DNA of 11,571 bases from Sphingomonadales bacterium (GTDB lineage Bacteria > Pseudomonadota > Alphaproteobacteria > Sphingomonadales > Sphingomonadaceae): contig JAIYAA010000123.1 in assembly GCA_027489295.1 (NCBI GenBank), positions 1 through 11,571 of the forward strand, in the 5' to 3' direction. Positions 5,510-11,571 of this stretch are shown piece by piece; position 1 is the first letter of the stretch; the number at the start of each line of letters is the position of its first letter. The notes under the pieces are model-generated. The model was not told the origin of the DNA. It did not search any database and saw nothing but the letters and a program-made list of their open reading frames with translations. Made by a program: the position numbers and the translations under genes.

Positions 5510-6811
5510 ATGAGCGCACCTTTTCCCTGGATCGACGTAGCGATCATCTTCGTGCTGATCGCGATCAACGGCATTTTCTCCATGTCGGAGCTGGCGATCG
5601 TTTCCGCTCGCCCGGCGCGGCTGGAGGCGCTGGCCCGGCTGGGCAATCGCGGTGCCAAGACCGCGATCGAGCTTGCCGAGGACCCCGGCAAGTTCCTCTC
5701 CACCGTCCAGATCGGCATCACCCTGATCGGCATCATCGCCGGCGCCTATTCGGGCGCGAGCCTGGGTGAGCCGGTGGGCAAGCGGATCGAGGCGCTGGGT
5801 CTGTCCGCCGAGCTGGCCCACACGCTGGGCCTGACGCTGGTGATCGGCCTCACCACCTTCGGCTCGCTGGTGATCGGCGAGCTGGTGCCCAAGCAGTTCG
5901 CGCTGCGCTCGCCCGAGCCGATCGCCGCCGCGATGGCGCTGCCGATGCGCTGGCTCTCCTGGGGCACCGCGCCGGTCGTCTGGCTGCTCGATTCGTCGAC
6001 CGGGCTGGTCTTCCGTCTGCTCCGCCTGAACCGCGAATCGGAGAATCGGGTCACCGCCGAGGAACTGCACCTGATCGTCGCCGAGGCCAGCAAGTCGGGG
6101 GTGATCGAGGAGCATGAGCGCTCGATCATCTCGGGCGTCGTCCGCCTCGCCGACCGGCCGGTGCGCGAGGTGATGACCCCGCGCACCCAGGTCGACTGGC
6201 TCGACGTGAACCTCGACGGCGCCGGCATCCGCGAGGAACTGCTGGCGACGCCGCATACCCGCCTGCCGGTGGCCGAGGGCTCGATCGATGCGGTGATCGG
6301 CGTGGTCCAGGCGCGCGACATCGCCGCGGCGCTGTTCCGCGGCGAGCCGCTCGACCTGCGCAAGCTGATGCGCAAGGCGCCGGTCCTGCCCGACCAGGTC
6401 GATGCGATGGATGCGCTCACCGCACTCCGCCAGGCGGACGTGCCGATGGGGCTGGTGCATGACGAATATGGCCATTTCGAAGGCATCGTCACGCCCGCCA
6501 ACCTGCTCGCCGCGATCGCCGGCGAGTTCGCCTCGGATGCCGAGCCGGGCGACAACCCCAACATCGTCGTCCGCGAGGATGGCTCGCTGCTCGTCGCGGG
6601 CGCGACGCCGGCCGACCAGCTTGCCGAGCGGCTCGGCATCGACCTGCCCGAGGACCGCGATTACGCGACCGTTGCCGGGCTGGCGCTGGCGGTGTTCAAG
6701 CATCTGCCGGTGGAGGGCGAGGTCTTCGCGCAGCAAGGCTGGCGCTTCGAGATCGTCGATCTCGATGGCCGCAAGATCGACAAGCTGCTGGTAAGCCGCG
6801 ACGCCGGCTGA
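5510..6811 (+). CDS. CNNM/CorC-type membrane protein (DUF21-CBS-CorC_HlyC)
   Basis: A 433-residue inner membrane protein of the 'hemolysin family'/CNNM type, connected with magnesium and cobalt efflux or homeostasis in related bacteria. Order of domains: DUF21 membrane domain (about 1-190, helices near 8-28, 63-83, 105-125 and 140-160, with the signature GELVPKQFALR at 123-133), then a CBS pair (about 215-340, with MTPRTQV at 222-228 and VHDEYGHFEGIVT at 316-328), and a C-terminal CorC_HlyC domain (about 350-430). Length and order are normal, with no frameshift. The ATG at 5510 follows GGAGG by nine bases, inside the hairpin at 5480-5503. The name 'hemolysin' is historical; transport is the likelier role. 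It lies between an unknown exported protein and the Sec operon and probably has its own control. Confidence 0.94.
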   Translation: MSAPFPWIDVAIIFVLIAINGIFSMSELAIVSARPARLEALARLGNRGAKTAIELAEDPGKFLSTVQIGITLIGIIAGAYSGASLGEPVGKRIEALGLSAELAHTLGLTLVIGLTTFGSLVIGELVPKQFALRSPEPIAAAMALPMRWLSWGTAPVVWLLDSSTGLVFRLLRLNRESENRVTAEELHLIVAEASKSGVIEEHERSIISGVVRLADRPVREVMTPRTQVDWLDVNLDGAGIREELLATPHTRLPVAEGSIDAVIGVVQARDIAAALFRGEPLDLRKLMRKAPVLPDQVDAMDALTALRQADVPMGLVHDEYGHFEGIVTPANLLAAIAGEFASDAEPGDNPNIVVREDGSLLVAGATPADQLAERLGIDLPEDRDYATVAGLALAVFKHLPVEGEVFAQQGWRFEIVDLDGRKIDKLLVSRDAG

Positions 6812-6939
6812 CCTGCATCCATCCAGGGATGGGAAAGCGCGGCGCCCCTTATAGTTGCGCCACCCTCCGTCGCATGGTAGCGCCCGCCGCTTGAATGGGA
6901 CCATTCCGCGTCCCTACCTTTCAGGCTTTTCGGGAACCC

Positions 6940-7278
6940 ATGTTCGCCACTCCAGCATATGCACAGGCCGCGGGCGCGGCTGGTCAGGGTAGCACTCTGG
7001 CCGGGATCGTATCGGTTGCACCGCTCGTCCTGATTTTCGTCGTCTTCTACTTCCTGATGATTCGTCCGCAGCAGAAGCGGATGAAGACGCTGCAGGACTC
7101 GCTGAAGGCGGTGAAGAAGAACGACACGGTCGTCACCGCAGGCGGTCTGATCGGCAAGGTCACCAAGGTCGACGAGACCGAGGTCGAGATCGAGCTTGCG
7201 CCGAACGTGAAGGTCCGCGCGGTCAAGTCGACGCTGGCCGAAGTGCGCCCGCACGGCGCCAAGCCCGCGAACGACTGA
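6940..7278 (+). CDS. yajC: Preprotein translocase subunit YajC
   Basis: A 112-residue accessory subunit of the SecDF-YajC complex in the inner membrane. It has one membrane helix (about 23-41, ending LMIRPQQKR at 39-47) and the cytoplasmic domain KKNDTVVTAGGLIGKV (59-74). I chose ATG 6940 (MFATPAYAQA), which gives the N-terminus usual in sphingomonads. An in-frame ATG at 6895 would add 15 residues but has no ribosome binding site; the 6940 start itself has only a weak GGGAA. The stop overlaps the secD start (TGATG, 7276-7280). The 128 bases upstream hold a TATAGT at 6850 without a matching -35, so no promoter can be stated with confidence. Confidence 0.95.
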   Translation: MFATPAYAQAAGAAGQGSTLAGIVSVAPLVLIFVVFYFLMIRPQQKRMKTLQDSLKAVKKNDTVVTAGGLIGKVTKVDETEVEIELAPNVKVRAVKSTLAEVRPHGAKPAND

Positions 7279-8864
7279 TGCTGGATTTTCCGCGCTGGAA
7301 GGTCTGGTCGATCAGCCTCGGCCTCGCCATACTGATCCTGCTGTCCGTGCCGAGCTTCGTACCGGAGAGCATCCGCAACACCTGGCCGAGCTGGGTGCCG
7401 AAGCCTGCTGTCAACAAGGGCCTCGACCTTGCCGGCGGCTCGTCGCTGCTGCTCGAGGGCGATGTCAGCGACGTGCAGCAGAGCAAGCTCGAGCAGATGC
7501 GCGAGCAGGTCCGCCTGGCGATGCGCCGCGGTCCGCGCGTGGAAATCGGCGACGTCTCGATTGCGGGCGGCAAGCTCAGCTTCATGGTCCGCGATCCCGG
7601 CAAGGTGGATGCGGCCCGCGAGAAGCTGCTGCCGATGACCAACGGTGTCGGCACCACCGGCCAGCGCGACTGGGAAATCCAGGTCGTTGATTCGACCCGC
7701 TTCGTGCTGACCCCCACCCAGGCGGGGCTGAACCAGCAGATCGAAACCGCGATGGGCGATGCCCGCGAAGTGGTCGACAAGCGCATCAACGCGCTCGGCA
7801 CCCGCGAGCCCACCGTGATCCGCGAGGGCACCAACCGCATCGTCGTGCAGGTGCCCGGTTTGCAGGATCCCAGCCAGCTCAAGGCGCTGCTCGGTAAGAC
7901 CGCCAAGCTCGAATTCAAGCTGGTCGACACCACCGTCACGCCGCAGCAGATGGCCAGCGGCGACATCCCCGTCACCTCGCAGGTGCTGCAGTATGAGAAT
8001 GGCGCGCCGATCGTGGTCAACCGTACCGCGATGATCACCGGCGACATGCTGGTCGACGCCAAGCAGAGCTATGACGAGCAGGGCCGCCCCGACGTGACGC
8101 TCCAGCTCGACGGCGCGGGCGCCAAGCGCTTTGCCCGGGTGACCACCGAAAATACCGGCAAGCCGTTCGCGATCATCGTCGACAACAAGGTGATTTCGGC
8201 GCCGAATATCAACACGCCGATCCTGGGCGGCAGCGCCTCGATCTCGGGCGGGTTCACGGTCGAGAGCGCGAACCAGCTCGCCGTCGCGCTGCGGTCGGGC
8301 AAGCTGCCGATCAACCTCAAGGTCATCCAGGAATCGACCGTCAGCCCCGAACTCGGCAACGACTCGATCCGCGCCGGCATCACCGCGTCGGTGATCGCGA
8401 TCGTGGCGGTCGTGGTGTTCATGGTGCTCACCTATGGCCGCTTCGGCGTCTATGCGAACATCGCCGTGATCATCAACGTGCTGATCATCCTGGCGCTGAT
8501 GGGCCTGATCAGCGCGACGCTGACGCTGCCCGGCATCGCCGGCTTCGTGCTGACCATCGGTACCGCGGTCGACGCCAACGTGCTGATCAACGAGCGTATC
8601 CGCGAGGAACGCCGCCGCGGCCGCAGCGTGATGCAGGCGGTGGAGCTGGGCTACAAGGAAGCCAGCCGCACCATCTTCGAAGCCAACGTCACCCATGCGA
8701 TCGCCGGCTTGATCATGCTGGTGCTCGGCTCCGGCCCGATCCGCGGCTTCGCGGTGGTGCTGCTGTTCGGCATCGCCAGCTCCGTCTTCACCGCCGTGGT
8801 GTTCACGCGCATGCTCGTCACGCTCTGGTTGCGCAAGAAGCGCCCGAGCGAGATCCACATTTAA
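7278..8864 (+). CDS. secD: Protein translocase subunit SecD
   Basis: A 528-residue inner membrane protein that, with SecF, uses the proton motive force to finish protein export through SecYEG from the periplasmic side. TM1 is at about 11-29. The first periplasmic motif NKGLDLAGGSSLLLE (46-60) is the family's GLDLxGG motif, followed by the large P1 domain to about 355. Five more helices follow, with LTLPGIAGFVLTIGTAVDA (415-433) and NVLINERIREE (434-444), where Asp432 is in the conserved proton-path region, and ANVTHAIAGLI (469-479). Length is ordinary for alphaproteobacteria. The start shares its A with the yajC stop (TGATG). SecF begins 12 bases after the stop, so the two are made together. 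Confidence 0.97.
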   Translation: MLDFPRWKVWSISLGLAILILLSVPSFVPESIRNTWPSWVPKPAVNKGLDLAGGSSLLLEGDVSDVQQSKLEQMREQVRLAMRRGPRVEIGDVSIAGGKLSFMVRDPGKVDAAREKLLPMTNGVGTTGQRDWEIQVVDSTRFVLTPTQAGLNQQIETAMGDAREVVDKRINALGTREPTVIREGTNRIVVQVPGLQDPSQLKALLGKTAKLEFKLVDTTVTPQQMASGDIPVTSQVLQYENGAPIVVNRTAMITGDMLVDAKQSYDEQGRPDVTLQLDGAGAKRFARVTTENTGKPFAIIVDNKVISAPNINTPILGGSASISGGFTVESANQLAVALRSGKLPINLKVIQESTVSPELGNDSIRAGITASVIAIVAVVVFMVLTYGRFGVYANIAVIINVLIILALMGLISATLTLPGIAGFVLTIGTAVDANVLINERIREERRRGRSVMQAVELGYKEASRTIFEANVTHAIAGLIMLVLGSGPIRGFAVVLLFGIASSVFTAVVFTRMLVTLWLRKKRPSEIHI

Positions 8865-8876
8865 GGAAGCGCCGAC

Positions 8877-9845
8877 ATGCGGCTCCTCAAGATCGTTCCC
8901 GACGACACCAATATCGGCTTCGTCCGCGTCCGGTTCATCGCCTTTGCGATCACTGCGCTGCTGACGGTGGCCGCGATCGGTCTGGTCGCGGTGCACGGCC
9001 TCAACTTCGGCGTCGACTTTGTCGGCGGCGTGTCGATCGAAGAGAAGTTCACCACGGTGCCCCCCACCGATGAACTTCGCTCGACGATCTCGGCGCTCGG
9101 CTATGGCGAATCGACCATCCAGGGCACGGGCAAGAACATCGTGACCATCCGCCTGCCGGTGCCGCATTCGAGCGACCCGGCCGCCACCAACACGATGGTG
9201 GAAAAGGTGAAGGGCGCGCTGGCGGCCAAGTTCCCCGGTGCCACCTTCTCCACCTATTCCACCGTTTCCGGGAAGGTCTCTGGCGAGCTGATCCGCAACG
9301 GCGTGTTCGCGGTGCTGCTCGCGATCATCGGCATCGCGATCTTCTCGTGGCTGCGCTACGAATGGCAGTTCGGCGTCTCGACCGCGGTCGCCATCCTGCA
9401 CGACGTGCTGATGACGCTGGGCTTCTTCGCGGTCACGGGCATGGTGTTCGACCTGAACATCGTCGCCGCGGTGCTGACGATCATCGGCTATTCGATCAAC
9501 GACAAGATGGTGATCGACGACCGTATCCGCGAGAACATGCGCAAGTACCGCAAGATGGGGATGAGCGAACTGATCGACCTGTCGGTCAACGAGACGCTGC
9601 CGCGTACCGTGATGACCTCGCTCACCATCCTGATCGCGCTGGCCTCGCTGCTGGTGTTCGGCGGCGAAGTGCTGCGCGGCTTCACCGCGGCGATGATGCT
9701 CGGCATCGTTGTCGGCACCTACTCGTCGATCTACGTTTCGTCCTCGCTGCTGATCACGCTGGGCCTGAAGCCTGGCGTGAAGCCGGAAAAGGCCGATTCG
9801 ATCGCGAACAACGCCGAGCGCGTGGCGCCGCGCGAGCGGCCGTAA
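8877..9845 (+). CDS. secF: Protein translocase subunit SecF
   Basis: A 322-residue partner of SecD in the RND-like SecDF complex. TM1 spans about 20-39, followed by HGLNFGVDFVGGVSIEEKF (40-58), the family GxDFxGG motif. The membrane part includes VSGELIRNGVFAVLLA (134-149), IGYSINDKMVIDDRIREN (203-220) and GIVVGTYSSIYVSSSLL (276-292). The acidic and arginine residues of NDKMVIDDR correspond to the conserved proton-path segment. An AAGGA site at 8864-8868 precedes the ATG at 8877. The charged tail after residue 298 is short. The next gene starts one base after the stop, so the operon continues. Confidence 0.97.
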   Translation: MRLLKIVPDDTNIGFVRVRFIAFAITALLTVAAIGLVAVHGLNFGVDFVGGVSIEEKFTTVPPTDELRSTISALGYGESTIQGTGKNIVTIRLPVPHSSDPAATNTMVEKVKGALAAKFPGATFSTYSTVSGKVSGELIRNGVFAVLLAIIGIAIFSWLRYEWQFGVSTAVAILHDVLMTLGFFAVTGMVFDLNIVAAVLTIIGYSINDKMVIDDRIRENMRKYRKMGMSELIDLSVNETLPRTVMTSLTILIALASLLVFGGEVLRGFTAAMMLGIVVGTYSSIYVSSSLLITLGLKPGVKPEKADSIANNAERVAPRERP

Positions 9846-9846
9846 C

Positions 9847-10218
9847 GTGAAGATCGAGCGGCGCAGCGCCGAAGGGCCGCTGATCTCCGGATTTTCCGGC
9901 GGCGGCTTCCGCGTCGACGAGAATGTTTATCACGGCCTGATCATCACGCCGCAGCGCGCCGATGGCTGGTCGCCGCCGGCGGTGGCTGACCTGACCGAGG
10001 CGGACCTGGCGCCCGCCCTGGCGCTGGATCCGCAGCCCGAATTCCTGCTGCTCGGCACCGGCGCGACGCTGGTGCGGCCGCCGCTCAGCCTCGTAAAGGC
10101 GCTGGGTGCGCGCGGCATCGGCATCGAGGCGATGGACAGCCGCGCGGCAGCTCGCGCCTGGGGCGTGCTGCGCGCCGAACTACGCTGGGTCGCGGGCGCG
10201 CTCTACCCGCTGGCCTGA
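9847..10218 (+). CDS. Mth938-like domain protein (DUF498)
   Basis: A 123-residue protein of the Mth938-like fold (PF04430), the family of mitochondrial NDUFAF3, a complex I assembly factor. Typical stretches are ISGFSGGGFRVD (13-24), PEFLLLGTG (64-72) and GIGIEAMDSRAAARAWGVL (90-108). The start is GTG at 9847, one base after the secF stop, so it should be translated from the same mRNA. This order after secF is familiar in alphaproteobacteria, which supports a link to membrane protein biogenesis. The bacterial role has not been settled to my knowledge. It ends before a palindromic repeat and a convergent gene, so it is the last gene of the Sec operon. Confidence 0.92.
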   Translation: MKIERRSAEGPLISGFSGGGFRVDENVYHGLIITPQRADGWSPPAVADLTEADLAPALALDPQPEFLLLGTGATLVRPPLSLVKALGARGIGIEAMDSRAAARAWGVLRAELRWVAGALYPLA

Positions 10219-10237
10219 GTCTTCCCGCCCCATAAGG

Positions 10238-10336
10238 CTGCCATTCCGGCGAAAAGCGGGATCCATTCGCCGCTCCCGTTCGGCAGGCGCCGGTGCGGAG
10301 TCGCCAGTGGATCCCGGCCTCCGACGGGATGACGGT
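10238..10336. repeat. Degenerate palindromic intergenic repeat
   Basis: The left arm (10238-10272, containing GCGGGATCCATTCGC) and the right arm (10300-10336, containing GCCAGTGGATCCCGGC and GGGATGACGG) are imperfect inverted copies. Read outward they resemble the 'GTCATCCCGGCGAAGGCCGGGATCCA' class of repeats scattered between genes in sphingomonads and other alphaproteobacteria. The right arm has an inner stem, TCCCG...CGGGA. It occupies the gap between convergent genes, where it could act as a bidirectional terminator or mRNA stabiliser; this is inference. Confidence 0.65.
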
Positions 10337-10357
10337 GGAGGGGCTTTCGATCCTCCC

Positions 10358-11571
10358 TCAAACCGGTGCTGCTACCTCTGCGCCGAACAGCGCGGGCAGC
10401 GCCTGTTCCAGCCAGCCGAGCGCGCCCTCCCACCGCTCCGGGGCGACCGGCCGCGCGATCCGCGCGAGCACATCGGCCTGCGGGCCTGTCGCGTCGAACG
10501 CGTCGTTGAGCAGGCACTGGGCGAACCAGAGCTGTGCATCCTCGGCCGCCGGGGCGCGGGCGGTGCCCGCGGTGACGGCATCGAGGAATGCCGGCAGTTC
10601 GGCATAGGCGTTGAGCCAGGCGCCGGTCGCAAAGCGGGTCTGGCGGAACATCGGCACGCCGAAGAAAGCAGCCAGCGCGAAGGTCTTCGAATCGCCGAGC
10701 AGCATGCCGTCGGCATGACGCGCCATCGCCAACGTCGCCGGGTGCCCGCCGATGCCCGGCGGCAGCAGCACCGCATTGGGGCAGGCGGCGATCACGCCCA
10801 GCAGCGCATCGGCATCGACATGCAGGTCGTTGAGCGGGTGGTTGGTCACGACCAGCGTCGCGCGGTCCCCGACCTGCGCGGAAAGCGCGCGGACCAGCGC
10901 CGAGTTTGGCTTCGGGCCCACCCGGTGCATCGCCAGGAAATTATCCTCGGTCTCGCATTCCAGCGGCAGCAGCAGCACCGGGCGGTCCTGCGGTATGCCG
11001 AGCCGGTCGAACAGCGCCGCGCGCTCGCCGGGCGGCGGGGCGAGACGCTGCTGGAGCCGGTCCCAAGCGGGGGCGATCAGCGCGCGCAGCCGCTCCTGCT
11101 GGTCCGGATCGAGCGCGGCGGGCAGGCCGTAATCGTGGGGCCGCTCGGCCAGCAGGATCCAGCGCGGCGGCGGCGCGAAGGGCTCGAACCGCCCCTCCAT
11201 CAGCAGCCGCACGGTGCCGGGGAAGCGGGCGGCGGTCTCATAATCGGCGGTGCGGCACAGCACGACATCGGGGGCGAGGCTGTGGACGAAGCCGACCAGC
11301 CCCTCGGCATCCTCGGGCACGGTGCGGGTGCTCGGATGGTCGGGGCCGTCCATGATGTACCAGCGCACGTCCGGCAGATCGGTGCAGCGCGCCAGCTCCT
11401 CGGGGCCGAGCCCGGTGCCGCACCAGGGCGCGGGGGCGAGGACGTGAACCTCGTGGCCCTCCGCGGCGAGGCGGCGGAGCAGCGGCTCGACGATCTGGAC
11501 GAACCACCAGTTTGTCACCATCGGCAGGTAGAACAGCACCCGCTGCGGTCGGTCGAGGGAAAGCGGCAAGC
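10358..11571 (-). CDS. GT-B-like protein resembling capsule polysaccharide synthesis proteins (5' end open)
   Basis: The frame runs from a TGA at 10358-10360 (complement) to the window edge, with about 403 residues visible. The first possible start is TTG at 11567-11569, but the true start may lie outside. QRVLFYLPMVTNWWFVQIVEPLLRRLAAEGHEVHVL opens like the N-terminal Rossmann domain of GT-B glycosyltransferases. The second half has RPVLLLPLECETEDNF (196-211), VVTNHPLND (240-248) and a DSKTFALAAFFGVPM segment (293-307), resembling the C-terminal lobe of capsule polysaccharide synthesis proteins (PF05159) where a serine-rich loop leads to 'EALxxGxPV'. Donor and acceptor are unknown. It has no signal peptide or membrane helix in view. 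The neighbours inside the window give no help; the genes beyond 11571 would. The functional call is inference of moderate strength. Confidence 0.72.
   Translation of the reverse strand, partial: LPLSLDRPQRVLFYLPMVTNWWFVQIVEPLLRRLAAEGHEVHVLAPAPWCGTGLGPEELARCTDLPDVRWYIMDGPDHPSTRTVPEDAEGLVGFVHSLAPDVVLCRTADYETAARFPGTVRLLMEGRFEPFAPPPRWILLAERPHDYGLPAALDPDQQERLRALIAPAWDRLQQRLAPPPGERAALFDRLGIPQDRPVLLLPLECETEDNFLAMHRVGPKPNSALVRALSAQVGDRATLVVTNHPLNDLHVDADALLGVIAACPNAVLLPPGIGGHPATLAMARHADGMLLGDSKTFALAAFFGVPMFRQTRFATGAWLNAYAELPAFLDAVTAGTARAPAAEDAQLWFAQCLLNDAFDATGPQADVLARIARPVAPERWEGALGWLEQALPALFGAEVAAPV

Noticed and set aside
6850..6855. TATAGT as a -10 box for yajC
   Set aside because: No acceptable -35 at 16-18 bases upstream, so a promoter is not supported.
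4778..6904. Open frame of 708 codons on the minus strand over tadA, the exported protein and the CNNM gene
   Set aside because: Same antisense effect of high GC; no recognisable motif, and the three plus-strand genes are well supported.
6895..6939. Longer YajC start at ATG 6895
   Set aside because: It lacks a ribosome binding site, and the extra 15 residues are not typical for YajC; 6940 gives the usual N-terminus.
7047..9401. Open frame of 784 codons on the minus strand across yajC, secD and secF
   Set aside because: It is the antisense shadow of clearly identified Sec genes. The translation is rich in His, Arg, Asp and Gln without any domain pattern, as expected from the complement of GC-rich codons.
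10337..10356. GGAGG...CCTCC hairpin at the end of the GT-B-like gene
   Set aside because: Five pairs around a ten-base loop, no T-run in either direction.

Overview
The window looks like chromosomal core DNA of a GC-rich alphaproteobacterium, most likely a sphingomonad (Sphingomonas or a close relative). The reasons are the codon use, the 99-residue bL28 of alphaproteobacterial type, the order yajC-secD-secF followed by an Mth938-like gene, and a palindromic intergenic repeat of the 'GGGATCCA' type common in that group. This genus call is inference from pattern recognition, with no database search. I see no tRNA, rRNA, CRISPR array, transposase, integrase or phage gene.

Region 1 (1-2267, plus strand): the 3' end of a molybdenum hydroxylase large subunit (IorB-like) overlaps ferrochelatase hemH by ATGA. 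An acetoacetyl-CoA reductase (phaB) follows 34 bases later and is closed by a perfect 13-bp hairpin. The three genes are probably co-transcribed, although their pathways are unrelated (molybdenum hydroxylase, haem, polyhydroxyalkanoate).

Region 2 (2268-3837): a spacer with a perfect 12-bp palindrome and a weak promoter precedes a secreted phytase-like/esterase-like protein. This gene converges on rpmB (minus strand). The hairpin between them has a T-run only in the rpmB direction. A good promoter for rpmB lies at 3832-3860.

Region 3 (3838-5446, plus strand): an unknown 83-residue single-pass protein with three [KR][LV]PT[VI] motifs overlaps a YqaE/Pmp3-type membrane peptide gene. Then come tRNA adenosine deaminase tadA and a small exported protein of unknown function with two cysteines.

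Region 4 (5447-10218, plus strand): a CNNM/CorC-type membrane protein (DUF21, two CBS, CorC_HlyC) has its ribosome binding site inside a predicted hairpin. The Sec accessory operon yajC-secD-secF-Mth938-like follows with tight junctions and is the clearest operon here.

Region 5 (10219-11571): a degenerate palindromic repeat separates the Sec operon from a convergent minus-strand gene, open at the window edge, for a GT-B-like protein resembling capsule polysaccharide synthesis proteins.

Most of the window is housekeeping, and I found no convincing new multi-gene system. The best leads are the KLPT-repeat/Pmp3 pair, the hairpin over the CNNM ribosome binding site, the palindromic operator candidate and the two uncharacterised exported proteins.
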